A stretch of 37,378 nucleotides of DNA. Origin: Promethearchaeota archaeon (lineage in GTDB: Archaea > Asgardarchaeota > Lokiarchaeia > Sigyniarchaeales > SOKP01). The notes under the pieces are model-generated. The model ran no database searches. It saw only the letters and a list, made by a program, of their open reading frames with translations, and was not told where the DNA came from. The first letter of the stretch is position 1, and each line of letters starts with the position of its first letter. The position numbers were made by a program, and so were the translations under genes. Shown piece after piece: positions 24,432 to 32,995 of the stretch. The stretch spans positions 1 to 37,378 of the forward strand of contig JAHLWH010000130.1 of assembly GCA_019058015.1 (NCBI GenBank), written 5' to 3'.

Positions 24432-24857
24432 ATGGAAAGTAAAATAATAAATCATAATCCTAAAATTATTTTGTTTGCTTGCGAAAAATGAGGTTATGCA
24501 GCTGCAGATTTAACCGGAACTTGTAGAAAACAATATTCATCTGATATCTATATAATAAGAGTGAAATGTACAGGACGTGTAAGTTTGGATATAATCATAG
24601 AATCACTTCTCAATGGGGCAGATGGGGTTGCAATAATAGGTTGACATGAGCATGAGTGTGAGTTTGGAGATGGTAATATGAATACATATAAGCATATTAA
24701 ATTTTTAAAAAAACTTTTCAAACATATCGGAATATCTGAAAATAGAGTTGAATATTATTTTGTATCTGCTGCAGAGGTGGAAAATTTTCTTAATGCTACT
24801 ACTGATATAATAGAGAAACTAAAAAAATTGCCTCCTTTACCAAAAAAATCTGAATAG
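24432..24857 (+). CDS. mvhD: MvhD/VhuD-type [2Fe-2S] electron-transfer subunit with two in-frame UGA (predicted selenoprotein)
   Basis: This is a 141-aa protein when both UGA are read. UGA at residue 20 (24489) lies in FACEK-U-GYAAADLTGT, matching the family pattern C-x2-C-x-Y-x-x-AD-x-AG. UGA at residue 71 (24642) lies in AIIG-U-HEHECEFGDGN, matching AGC-x4-C-x6-N. Both replace conserved cysteines near or at the [2Fe-2S] site. The remaining landmarks IIRVKCTGRVS and NGADGV are typical. MvhD/VhuD passes electrons from hydrogenase or formate dehydrogenase to HdrA. GAGGGG at 24416-24421, ten bases before the ATG, is the ribosome site. The gene lies 38 nt after hdrA, and a candidate SECIS follows its TAG stop. 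Confidence 0.9.
24489..24491 (+). other. Recoded UGA, mvhD residue 20
   Basis: The TGA is in frame at the second Cys of the N-terminal C-x2-C motif of MvhD/VhuD. Predicted selenocysteine. Confidence 0.85.
24642..24644 (+). other. Recoded UGA, mvhD residue 71
   Basis: The TGA is in frame in A-I-I-G-U-H-E-H-E-C, at the conserved Cys before the second C of the family motif. Predicted selenocysteine. Confidence 0.85.
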
Positions 24858-24897
24858 AATGACCTTTATAAAAAAATTTTAGTTATAAAGTGACTCT
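24856..24897 (+). ncRNA. Candidate SECIS element (eukaryote-like) in the mvhD 3' UTR
   Basis: ATGA (24859-24862) is followed by a perfect 8-bp helix, CTTTATAA (24864-24871) with TTATAAAG (24883-24890), closing an 11-nt loop whose 5' side is five A residues. The 3' side continues TGAC (24891-24894). This is the order of the eukaryotic SECIS: AUGA, helix II, A-rich apical loop, then NGAN, so UGA/GA could form the sheared kink-turn. AGA (24856-24858, partly the stop codon) with TCT (24895-24897) could start helix I, which is otherwise weak. The position directly after a two-UGA gene supports the call. The helix is mostly A-U, so stability is modest. Confidence 0.6.
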
Positions 24898-24918
24898 CCT
24901 TGCAAGGGATCTCGGATT

Positions 24919-24937
24919 ATTTTATATATAAATATTT
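24919..24937 (+). promoter_or_regulatory. TATA-box region of the frhB-like gene
   Basis: ATTTTATATATAAATATTT starts about 30 bases before the ATG at 24951, with no Shine-Dalgarno site between. This suggests a separate, leaderless or near-leaderless transcript, independent of hdrA-mvhD. Confidence 0.5.
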
Positions 24938-24950
24938 AATTTGAAGAAAA

Positions 24951-26405
24951 ATGAAAGTGCAAGAGAATATTAATAGGAATGTTTTAAATGATGCATTAAA
25001 TGTTATGAAATCATATAGATTTAGAAATCTAATTGATTCTAAGGAAGACATTTTAAATTCAGGAATATATTCAGAAGAGGAATATTACGATTTCATTTTT
25101 ACATTGTACGATGAAGACAAATTAAAATATTCTCTTTTTAATTTTTTAAAAAATAAAGAAATTGCTTCTATTAAAGATTTAAAAGAATTTAGTAAAGAAT
25201 TTAATCATGATTTAAAAAAGATCTTGAGCTTATCTTATCTTTTAAAATATGAAAATTTAATTGAAATTAAAAAAAATGAAAATACTTCAGAATTAGAATT
25301 TAATATTAAAAATAAGGATTTTATTAAAGTTAAACCAATATATGAACCTGTCAAGGTTATATTTGATTCAAAAATATGTTCTGGTTGTGGAATTTGTCAA
25401 GGAATTTGTCCTGTTGATTGTATAAAAATTGATAACGGCGTTGGTATTATTGATGATGAGAAATGTATTAGTTGCGGGTTATGTTATACAGTTTGTCCAA
25501 GGTCATACTTACCAATAGACATTTTAAACATATATATCTCTAATTCAAATAAATTTAAAAATCAATCAGATATTGGAGAATATTTGGAAGCATATTCTGC
25601 AAAAACAAAAGTTGATGAGATATCCAAAATTTGTCAAGATGGTGGAATTGCAAGTTCTATTTTACATTATTTATTTGATACCCAGCAAATTGATGGTGCA
25701 ATTGGGGCTGGTATGAGTGAAACAATTTGGAAGCCAACACCACTTTTAATTAAAAATAAAGATGATATTAAAAAAACCTCAGGTACAAAATATGCAAATA
25801 ATCCTAATTTGCAATTATTAAATCAGCATATAGATTGTGAAAACTTGGCTGTAGTTGGAACTCCATGCATGATGCAAGCATTATTAAAATCTCATATTTA
25901 TAATTTTAAAACTCCAAATATAGAAAAAGTTAAATTTAGAATTGGAATTTTTTGTATGGAAAGCTTTCCATATGAGAGTATTTTAGAAATTGTAAAAAGA
26001 TTGTCTGTAGAAATTAATGATATAAAAAAAATGGACATAAATAAAGGAAAATTTTTTATATATCCAAAAAATGGCGAGCCTAAAAATATCCCAATTAAAG
26101 AAATAACTTCATTAGCTAGAGAAGATTGCGAATATTGTTATGATTTAACATCAGAATCTGCTGATATTTCTATAGGCTCAATTGGGTCCCCAGCAGGGTG
26201 GTCGACTGTTTTAGTCAGAACAAAAGTTGGAAAGGAAATTTTTAAGGGATTAGTTGATAAAAATTATATCGAATGGAAAGATCTTCAAGATGTTCAGCCC
26301 GGCTTAAACTTATTATTAAAAATTGCTAAAATGAAAAGAAAAAATTGTACTGAACATATTAATAAGGTAAAAATGGAGAAAGAGCATATTCCTCAATATT
26401 ATTAA
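24951..26405 (+). CDS. F420-dehydrogenase beta-subunit (FrhB-like) with N-terminal helical and ferredoxin domains
   Basis: In this 484-aa protein, residues 1-130 form a helical, winged-helix-like region. A two-cluster ferredoxin follows: CSGCGICQGICP (143-154) and CISCGLCYTVCP (172-183). The rest is the FrhB/FdhB/FpoF flavoprotein: ICQDGGIASSIL, KTSGTKYANNP, VVGTPCMMQALL, IGIFCMESF, and the conserved CEYCYDLTSESADISIGSIGSP. The family uses FAD to move hydrides between F420 and iron-sulfur chains. Next to hdrA-mvhD it would give the complex an F420 (or other deazaflavin/nicotinamide) site. There are no in-frame UGA codons. cofC in the same window supports F420 use. Confidence 0.87.
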   Translation: MKVQENINRNVLNDALNVMKSYRFRNLIDSKEDILNSGIYSEEEYYDFIFTLYDEDKLKYSLFNFLKNKEIASIKDLKEFSKEFNHDLKKILSLSYLLKYENLIEIKKNENTSELEFNIKNKDFIKVKPIYEPVKVIFDSKICSGCGICQGICPVDCIKIDNGVGIIDDEKCISCGLCYTVCPRSYLPIDILNIYISNSNKFKNQSDIGEYLEAYSAKTKVDEISKICQDGGIASSILHYLFDTQQIDGAIGAGMSETIWKPTPLLIKNKDDIKKTSGTKYANNPNLQLLNQHIDCENLAVVGTPCMMQALLKSHIYNFKTPNIEKVKFRIGIFCMESFPYESILEIVKRLSVEINDIKKMDINKGKFFIYPKNGEPKNIPIKEITSLAREDCEYCYDLTSESADISIGSIGSPAGWSTVLVRTKVGKEIFKGLVDKNYIEWKDLQDVQPGLNLLLKIAKMKRKNCTEHINKVKMEKEHIPQYY

Positions 26406-26416
26406 ACAAAATTATG

Positions 26417-26449
26417 ATAAGAATTATTAGAAATATTGAATTATCTTAT
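26417..26449. terminator. Hairpin between convergent frhB-like and hdrD-like genes
   Basis: ATAAGAATT (26417-26425) can pair with AATT-AT-CTTAT (26439-26449) with a 2-nt bulge. It sits between two convergent genes and is flanked by T-rich and A-rich runs, so it could end both transcripts. Confidence 0.35.
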
Positions 26450-26473
26450 TATTATTACAGGAATCTCTAATTA

Positions 26474-29257
26474 TTACTGAAGTAATATTTCCTTATCATG
26501 ATATATCATTCCAAGGAAAGAGACTAAATCCATTACTTTTAGTTTTAAATCTCTATTTTCTTGTAGATAGCAATTAAAATGAGTTAAACATTTTGGGCAC
26601 GTTACTATCAAATATTCGGCACCTGTATCAATAGCTTCATTAATCCTTTGACCTTGCAGTAGTTTTGAATAATTACTACAAGAGATATAAGCAGAAACTC
26701 CACAACAATTTGCATCTTGCCTGTTATTTATCATTTCTATCAATTCAACATTTGGGAAATTATTTAATATATCACGGGGAGCATCATAAACATTACTCAA
26801 TCTACCAAGTCTGCAGGGATCGTGATAAGTTATTTTAATTTTATCCTGATCAGAAAGTTTCAAATTATCTAATAATTTTTCTTTTTGTATATATTCGCTA
26901 ATGTGATATACTTCAAAATCATATTCATTATCATCTTTAAAAAACTCTTTATATACATACTTCCACATATAGTAGCCTTCAGCACAGCTGCATATTATGG
27001 TTTTTACTCCTACATCTTTATATAATTTTGCGTTATATTTTGCCAACTTTTCGAAAGTATCTAAATCTCCAGTCCAATAACAATCATGTCCACAACATTT
27101 CTCATCAGCTAAAACTACTGGAGTGATATTATTTAGGTTTAGAATACCAATAGTCGTTTTTGGGATTTTTAAATAATCAATATTGTTATGGTAGAGTGGA
27201 AATTGACATGTTCCATAGTAATGTTTTGATTTTTGGGAATTATTAAATGAATCATCATCTTTTTCATAAGGGATATCACAGTTAGAACAACTATTACAAT
27301 TTAAGCATCGATTTGCTTCCTGAATTGCAATTTCTTCGGTAAATTCGAGTTCAACTTCATTAAAAGAGCTACATCTTTCTTCTATTGGGATAATAGGCAG
27401 ATCATTTCTCTCTTCGAAATTAACTTCCTTTTTAGGGATTGGTGATGTTTTAAATTCTTCTCTTTTAAATCTGTTTTCACCTATATCAATCCCTCTTAGA
27501 TATCGATCAATAGAAATTGCTGCTTCATATCCATTAGCTATTGCTCTAATTGCTATTCCTTGACCCTCTGTAACATCTCCCCCAGCAAAAACACCAGGGA
27601 TATTTGTTTCTAAAGTAGAGTCATCAATTTGAATTTTATCTCTTTTACTTATTATCAACTCATTTTGAGCTGCCTTTAGGAGAGAATAATCAGCTTCTTG
27701 ACCTATTGCTAATATTAACACATCAATTTTCATTTTAAATTCAGAGCCTTCGATTTGAATAGGTCTTCTCCTTCCTGAAGAATCTGGTTCGCCAAGTTTC
27801 ATTCGTATACATTCTACTTTGGAAACATTTCCTTTTTTATCTCCAATTATTCTTACCGGATTAGTTAAGAATTGAAAATCTATATTTTCTTCGTTTGCCA
27901 TTTCAATTTCCTCTTCTGTTGCAGGCATTTCCTTTTCCGAACGTCGATAAATAACAATCACTTTTTTTGCACCTAATCTTACGGCAGTTCTTGCTGAGTC
28001 CATAGCAACATTTCCACCACCCGTTACTCCAATAATTTTATCTTTTATTATCACAGGAGATTTTTTAGATACTTGATCTGTAGGTCTGAGATCTTTGAGA
28101 AATTCTATTCCTCCTATAACATTATTCAATTCTTCACCTTCGAGTCTCATACTTCGGCTACTCTGGAGTCCTATTGATATAAAAATCGCTTTATAACCCA
28201 TATTTGTTAACTTCTTGAATGTCAAATCTGGGCCTATTGGAGTATCTGTTTTTATCTCAACTCCACTTTTTTCTATGAATTCAATTTCATAATCCAAAAT
28301 ATCATCAGGTAATCTATATTCTGGGATTCCAACTCTCAGCATACCTCCTTTAAAAGGGCTGGCTTCAAATATTGTTGGTTTATATCCTTTTTTTGCAAGA
28401 AAATATGCTGCTGTTAGACCAGCAGGTCCCGAACCAATAATAGCAACTTGTTCTTTTGTTTGTTTAAATGGTTTTAATTGACTTAAGGGTTGATTTTTTA
28501 TTTCCCAATCAGCAACAAATCTTTTTAATGCCCGGATGGCAATTGGTTTATCTATAGTATTACGATTACAATTTAATTCACATGGATGTGTGCAAATTCG
28601 CCCACATACACCTGGAAGGGGATTCTTCTCCCGTATTAAATTGAGAGATTCTTGAAATCTTCCTTCTTTAATTAATGTAATATAACTTTGAACATCAATA
28701 TTTGCAGGGCAAGCTTGTGTACACGGTGATATTCCATTCATAAATGGCAAGCAACCTATAAAATATGCTATTTCTCCTTTTTTAGCAATCTTTAAATCTG
28801 TATTGTCTAAAAAGCCAATTTTATTTACTAATTCTATTTGATCATTAGCCATTAAATGCGGTAAATTTGAATATAATCGACCATGAGTTGTACATTGAAG
28901 CTTTTCCTCTTGAAATGGGTCATTTTCTGTAGCAATAGTTCGAAGTTTTAAAATAATATCGAGAAAATTAACACCAATGTTATCTTTAGACATTGGACAA
29001 TATTCTGAACAAAGACCACAAGTTAAACAACTCCAAATATTTGAGTTATTAATTGCCTCTTCAACTGAGTAAGTAGAAAAATCTCTAACTAATTGCCTTG
29101 GATAAAACAATCCAAATGGAGAGAGAGGACATATATTAATACAACGATTGCAATCATAACAATAGTAAGAGGATTTTAACAACTCAGACATTTTTTCAAT
29201 GCCCTTATGCTCAATATTTAAACTCGTCCCTATAGAAGTTTTACTTTTAGTTTTCAT
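26474..29257 (-). CDS. HdrD-like protein (HdrC + HdrB domains) with an inserted GltD/NfnB flavoprotein
   Basis: This is a 927-aa soluble protein. Residues 30-90 form an HdrC-like 4Fe-4S pair (CYDCNRCINICP, CLTCGLCSEYCP). Residues 163-172 (EIAYFIGCLP) look like the opening strand of the CCG domain. Residues about 178-655 are a complete GltD/NfnB-type oxidoreductase: CTQACPANIDVQSYI, GVCGRICTHPCE, FAD motif GSGPAG (275-280), NAD(P) motif GGGNVAMDSAR, and C-terminal GVFAGGDVTEG. Then the CCG/HdrB part resumes: LADEKCCG, IICSC, HDPCRLGR, CCGVSAY, CPKC. A flavoprotein with an NAD(P)H site thus sits inside an HdrB-like catalytic module. It is a probable partner of HdrA/MvhD, reducing a disulfide or similar substrate, or exchanging electrons with NAD(P)H. 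The frame is intact. Confidence 0.85.
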   Translation of the reverse strand: MKTKSKTSIGTSLNIEHKGIEKMSELLKSSYYCYDCNRCINICPLSPFGLFYPRQLVRDFSTYSVEEAINNSNIWSCLTCGLCSEYCPMSKDNIGVNFLDIILKLRTIATENDPFQEEKLQCTTHGRLYSNLPHLMANDQIELVNKIGFLDNTDLKIAKKGEIAYFIGCLPFMNGISPCTQACPANIDVQSYITLIKEGRFQESLNLIREKNPLPGVCGRICTHPCELNCNRNTIDKPIAIRALKRFVADWEIKNQPLSQLKPFKQTKEQVAIIGSGPAGLTAAYFLAKKGYKPTIFEASPFKGGMLRVGIPEYRLPDDILDYEIEFIEKSGVEIKTDTPIGPDLTFKKLTNMGYKAIFISIGLQSSRSMRLEGEELNNVIGGIEFLKDLRPTDQVSKKSPVIIKDKIIGVTGGGNVAMDSARTAVRLGAKKVIVIYRRSEKEMPATEEEIEMANEENIDFQFLTNPVRIIGDKKGNVSKVECIRMKLGEPDSSGRRRPIQIEGSEFKMKIDVLILAIGQEADYSLLKAAQNELIISKRDKIQIDDSTLETNIPGVFAGGDVTEGQGIAIRAIANGYEAAISIDRYLRGIDIGENRFKREEFKTSPIPKKEVNFEERNDLPIIPIEERCSSFNEVELEFTEEIAIQEANRCLNCNSCSNCDIPYEKDDDSFNNSQKSKHYYGTCQFPLYHNNIDYLKIPKTTIGILNLNNITPVVLADEKCCGHDCYWTGDLDTFEKLAKYNAKLYKDVGVKTIICSCAEGYYMWKYVYKEFFKDDNEYDFEVYHISEYIQKEKLLDNLKLSDQDKIKITYHDPCRLGRLSNVYDAPRDILNNFPNVELIEMINNRQDANCCGVSAYISCSNYSKLLQGQRINEAIDTGAEYLIVTCPKCLTHFNCYLQENRDLKLKVMDLVSFLGMIYHDKEILLQ

Positions 29258-29528
29258 TTTAAAAATCGTCTTTTATTTAAAATTTATTCAATTTTTCAAC
29301 GAAAGTTATCATTCCTAAATAATTTAATAAAAAATTGGTTAATAGATGGCTGAATCATTAATACTTTAAAGTTTATTTACCTTGTATAGGAATATGCAAT
29401 TTTTTATAATTATTTTTAATTTGTAGAAATTAATGTTTTTTATTCAGAGGTAAAAACGGTAGATTATTTGCGTATTTTTTATTAATCATAAAATTAATAA
29501 TTATCTCCTTATTATATTTAATAATACT
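29258..29528. other. Divergent promoter region between the HdrD-like fusion and rps13
   Basis: This 271-nt spacer holds promoters in both directions. TTATTATATTTAATAAT just before the rps13 ATG is TATA-like, and a GGTAAAAACGGT stretch near 29450 is less AT-rich. No ORF or RNA gene was recognised. Confidence 0.4.
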
Positions 29529-30020
29529 ATGGCACAAGAAATTATAATAAAGCAGAAAACTTTTAAAGAGATTATTAGAATTCTACGCACTAATGTGGAT
29601 GGTACATTGCCGATCCAACATGGATTAGCGAAAATTAAAGGTGTTGGACAGAGACTTTCTCAAGCAGTCTTAAGAATTGCAAATATTGATCCAACAATAA
29701 GAACAGGATTGGTTTCTGAAAAGGATATAAAAAGAATTGAAGAGATAATTGAAGAACCCATACAAAATGGTATTCCAAAATGGATGGTTAATAGGCAGAA
29801 AGACTTAAGAACGGGTGAATATCTCCATATAACCGGTCCTCGCTTAGAGCTCAGCGTCAAAAGAGATATAGAAAGAATGAGAAGGCTTAGATCTTGGAAA
29901 GGGTATAGGCATGGGTTCGGTTTGAAAGTTAGGGGGCAGAGAACACGCTCTACAGGTCGTAAGGGTCTTGTAGTTGGGGTAATCAGGAAAAAAATTCGAA
30001 GACAAATGGAAAAGAAATAA
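29529..30020 (+). CDS. rps13: 30S ribosomal protein uS13
   Basis: This 163-aa archaeal/eukaryotic uS13 has FKEIIRILRTNVDG, the helix-turn segment IKGVGQRLSQAVL, the RLRSWKGYRHGFGLKVRGQRTRSTGR block that contacts the P-site tRNA and inter-subunit bridge, and a basic tail. The usual archaeal order rps13-rps4-rps11-rpoD is started here with rps4, 20 nt on. Confidence 0.97.
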   Translation: MAQEIIIKQKTFKEIIRILRTNVDGTLPIQHGLAKIKGVGQRLSQAVLRIANIDPTIRTGLVSEKDIKRIEEIIEEPIQNGIPKWMVNRQKDLRTGEYLHITGPRLELSVKRDIERMRRLRSWKGYRHGFGLKVRGQRTRSTGRKGLVVGVIRKKIRRQMEKK

Positions 30021-30040
30021 TAATACTAAAGTGAAGATGA

Positions 30041-30553
30041 ATGGGAGATCCAAGAAGATTAAAGAAGAAATATAAAAAGCCAAGTCATCCTTTCCAAAAA
30101 CAAAGAATTGAAGAAGAATTAAGATATTTAGGAGAATATGGACTCCGAAATAAAAGAGAATTTTGGAAACATCGAACACAATTAGGGAATTATAGACGAA
30201 CTGCCAGAAAAATAAGAACTTTACCACCAGAAAGACAAAAAAAAGAATTAAGGGTTTTAATGGATAAACTGATCCGTTTAGGGATTATCGAAGCAAGTGC
30301 TGAATTTGAAGATCTTTTGCTTATAACTGTTGATGATATTCTAAATAGAAGACTTCAAACTTTAGTATTTAAAAAAGGTCTTGCTAATTCAATTTATCAA
30401 GCAAGACAATTCATTACACATAGGCATATTGAAGTTAATGGCAAAAGAATTGATTCACCTTCATATCTTGTTAAAAAAGATGAAGAAGATACACTCAAAT
30501 TTGAAAGTTCTAGTCCATTTTATGGAAGAGAAGAACAACCAGTAAGTGATTAA
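30041..30553 (+). CDS. rps4: 30S ribosomal protein uS4
   Basis: This 170-aa protein begins GDPRRLKKKY, the archaeal/eukaryotic uS4 start. It has LGEYGLRNKREFWKHR and the S4 RNA-binding domain RRLQTLVFKKGLANSIYQARQFITHRHIEVNGKRIDSPSY. It is a primary binder of the 16S rRNA 5' domain. GTGA six bases upstream of the ATG is a likely ribosome site. In most archaea rps11 follows; here a cold-shock gene does. Confidence 0.97.
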   Translation: MGDPRRLKKKYKKPSHPFQKQRIEEELRYLGEYGLRNKREFWKHRTQLGNYRRTARKIRTLPPERQKKELRVLMDKLIRLGIIEASAEFEDLLLITVDDILNRRLQTLVFKKGLANSIYQARQFITHRHIEVNGKRIDSPSYLVKKDEEDTLKFESSSPFYGREEQPVSD

Positions 30554-30742
30554 TAAAAATTTTATGATACTTCTAATTTTAAATAATCTACTCATTTTTA
30601 AAATTTCTTTTAAAAAAAAAAAATAGATAATGCATTAATCTAATTTATTAAAATAACAAAGAATTTAATATTACTAAGTTCTTCGAATAATTAATTGTTT
30701 CAATTTGAACAATATTAGTAGATTTAATATTTGGTTTTAAGA

Positions 30743-31009
30743 ATGGTAAATGGAACTGTAAAGTGGTTTAATAGCCGAAAAGGCTTTGGTTTTATTACTT
30801 ATGAAGATGATGGGGAGGAAAAGGATGTATTTGTACATTATACTGCGATTTCAGCCGAAGAAAATAGATTTAAAACACTAAATGAAGGAGATAAAGTAGA
30901 GTTCACTATTGAAGAGGGACAAAAGGGTCCAGAAGCCAAAGATGTAGTAATAACTGAAAAAGCACCTGTGCAACATAGATCGAGAGGGGGATATTCTCGT
31001 TCTTTTTAA
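30743..31009 (+). CDS. Cold-shock domain protein (CspA-like)
   Basis: This 88-aa protein has RNP1 KGFGFI (13-18) and RNP2 DVFVHY (28-33), opening with the standard [16 protein letters not shown]. The short tail [10 protein letters not shown] is arginine/glycine-rich. It binds single-stranded nucleic acid as an RNA chaperone. Cold-shock proteins of this type are common in bacteria and patchy in archaea, so the lineage probably acquired it by transfer (inference). The ATG at 30743 matches the family; TTG 30731 would add four residues. Confidence 0.92.
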   Translation: MVNGTVKWFNSRKGFGFITYEDDGEEKDVFVHYTAISAEENRFKTLNEGDKVEFTIEEGQKGPEAKDVVITEKAPVQHRSRGGYSRSF

Positions 31010-31118
31010 TTAAGAAAGTAATGAAAAAGAAAATAAAAAAAAAATAAGAAATTTTAACAAAAATATATGAAGTAGAAAGTGAGAATATAATTAATTCTCC
31101 AATCTTCTTCTCATTTTT

Positions 31119-32381
31119 TTATTTTTTCTTAGTAAATAATTCTGCCAAATAAATTACAACTTCAGCAGCTTTTTGTAAGGCTAAAGTTGGAATATATTCT
31201 TTTTTAGAATGGAATAATAAGCCCCCAGTAAAGATATTGGGAGTTGGAATACCCATAGCACTTAAATGAGAGCCATCAGTCCCACCTCTAATTAGATGAA
31301 TATTTGCTTCTATTCCTGCTAATTCTATTGCCTTCTTAGCCAAATCTATAATTTTTTGTTCTTTCTTCAAATAATTATACATATTCTCATATTGATGTTG
31401 AAAGTTTAATTCAATCCTCAAACCTGGATACCGAATTTCATAGGCATTTTTCAGACTTGTGATATAATCCATCCGCCATTTGTTGTTCTTCAATTCAAAA
31501 TCTCTTACAATTAAAGTTGCGGTTGCTTCTTCTTCTTTTCCTTGTAGATTTGATAAATGGTAAAACCCTTCCCTCTCCTCGGTATGTTCTGGGGATTCTG
31601 ACTCAGGTATTTCGCTTAAGAATCGGCAAGCTATATGAATTGCGTTAAACATTAAATTTTTAGCATATCCTGGGTGAACACTTAATCCTTTAAAATTAAT
31701 TATAGATTTCCATGCATCAAAACATTCAATTTCTAATTCTCCCATCTCAGAACCATCTAATGTATAACAGATTTTCGGTAATTTTTCAATATTTACTTTT
31801 TTTGTTCCTCTTCCAAGTTCCTCATCTGGAAAAAAGCAAACTGCAATAGGTCCATGTTTTAATTCAGGAAATTTTTTCCAAGTAGCACATGCTGCCATGA
31901 TTTCAGCAATACCAGCTTTATCATCAGCACCTAATAACGTATCTCCTTGGGATGTAATTATATCAAGTCCGATATATTTTTCTAATTGTGGAGAATCATT
32001 GATGTTTAATTCTAAGTCTTTGTCTTGAGAAAATTTTATTGCTGTTCCATCGTAATTTTTATGGATAACAGGTTTTACATCTTTACCGCTTACAGCAGGT
32101 GAGGTATCCAAATGTGCAATAAAACCAATTTTTTTTACATTTTCAAATCCTTGGCTTGGAGGTAAGTTTGTATAAATATATCCAAACTCATCCTGAATGA
32201 TATTCTCCAAATTTAGATTTTTTAATTCTTCATTTAATAATTTACCAAATTCTATTTGCCCTTGAGTAGATGGTATAGTTTCTGTACTCTCATCTGAAGT
32301 AGTCCAAATTTTTACGTATCTTAGAAATCGCTCCACCGCATTATCTAATAAAAAATTTTGGATTTCTTTCGAAAGAATCAT
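31119..32381 (-). CDS. pepT: Peptidase T (tripeptide aminopeptidase, M20 family)
   Basis: This 420-aa protein has metal and catalytic motifs in family order: AHLDTSP, LLGADDKAGIAEIM, FPDEELGRG (catalytic and metal Glu), TLDGSEMGELEIE, RGGTDGSHLSAMGIPTPN, and LFHSKKEY. PepT removes N-terminal residues from tripeptides with two zinc ions. It indicates peptide use, in keeping with amino-acid-degrading Asgard metabolism (inference). The gene is flanked by the convergent cold-shock gene and by rps11 upstream on the same strand. Confidence 0.95.
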   Translation of the reverse strand: MILSKEIQNFLLDNAVERFLRYVKIWTTSDESTETIPSTQGQIEFGKLLNEELKNLNLENIIQDEFGYIYTNLPPSQGFENVKKIGFIAHLDTSPAVSGKDVKPVIHKNYDGTAIKFSQDKDLELNINDSPQLEKYIGLDIITSQGDTLLGADDKAGIAEIMAACATWKKFPELKHGPIAVCFFPDEELGRGTKKVNIEKLPKICYTLDGSEMGELEIECFDAWKSIINFKGLSVHPGYAKNLMFNAIHIACRFLSEIPESESPEHTEEREGFYHLSNLQGKEEEATATLIVRDFELKNNKWRMDYITSLKNAYEIRYPGLRIELNFQHQYENMYNYLKKEQKIIDLAKKAIELAGIEANIHLIRGGTDGSHLSAMGIPTPNIFTGGLLFHSKKEYIPTLALQKAAEVVIYLAELFTKKK

Positions 32382-32506
32382 AATAACAATTAAACACTTT
32401 AATTTTTAAATTGGTATTTAATATAATAAATATAAAAAATAAGATATTTCTTCATTTAAGGAATAAAATTAGATCTTGGTGTTTAATTAAAACGTAGAGT
32501 AAATGG

Positions 32507-32908
32507 CTATACACGCCTTCCTCTATGCCCTCCTTTTCTTCTACTTCCATCATGGGACTTTGGTGTAACTTCTTCTATTCTGCCAATTCTTAAACCAGAC
32601 CGTGCCAATGCACGAATAGCAGCTTGAGCTCCGGGTCCTGGTGTTTGGGCTTTATGTCCTCCAGGACCACGAACTTTAATATGAACTCCTGTAATTCCCT
32701 TATCCCTTAACTCCTTGGAAACTCTAAAACCCGATTGCATAGCACTATACGGAGAACTCTCCTCCCTTGAAGTTTTAACTACCACCCCTCCGGAACATTT
32801 TGCAAAAGTTTCAGCACCTGATAAATCAGTAACTGTAATAATAGTATTATTATAGGAACTGAAAATGTGAGCGATGGCCCATTTTTCTTCCTTCGACTTT
32901 TTACTCAT
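32507..32908 (-). CDS. rps11: 30S ribosomal protein uS11
   Basis: This 133-aa protein has [23 protein letters not shown], the [15 protein letters not shown] loop, and the strongly basic end [10 protein letters not shown] typical of archaeal/eukaryotic uS11. It binds the platform of the small subunit. It is about 2 kb from rps13-rps4 and on the opposite strand, so the common archaeal operon is broken and partly inverted here. Confidence 0.97.
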   Translation of the reverse strand: MSKKSKEEKWAIAHIFSSYNNTIITVTDLSGAETFAKCSGGVVVKTSREESSPYSAMQSGFRVSKELRDKGITGVHIKVRGPGGHKAQTPGPGAQAAIRALARSGLRIGRIEEVTPKSHDGSRRKGGHRGRRV

Positions 32909-32995
32909 TTAAAAAATCCTATTTAACTTGATATTAATAAATAAAAAAGCAATTTTTTTTAATTTTATGATTTTTAAGATAAAGAATAATATAAT

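Noticed and set aside
22420..24857. Genetic code change with UGA read as Trp
   Set aside because: TGG is used for Trp in the same gene (ATGWDEYP), five of six UGA match conserved Cys, and UGA ends other genes (eS25 at 2648, the dehydrogenase at 13180, the 117-aa gene at 15258).
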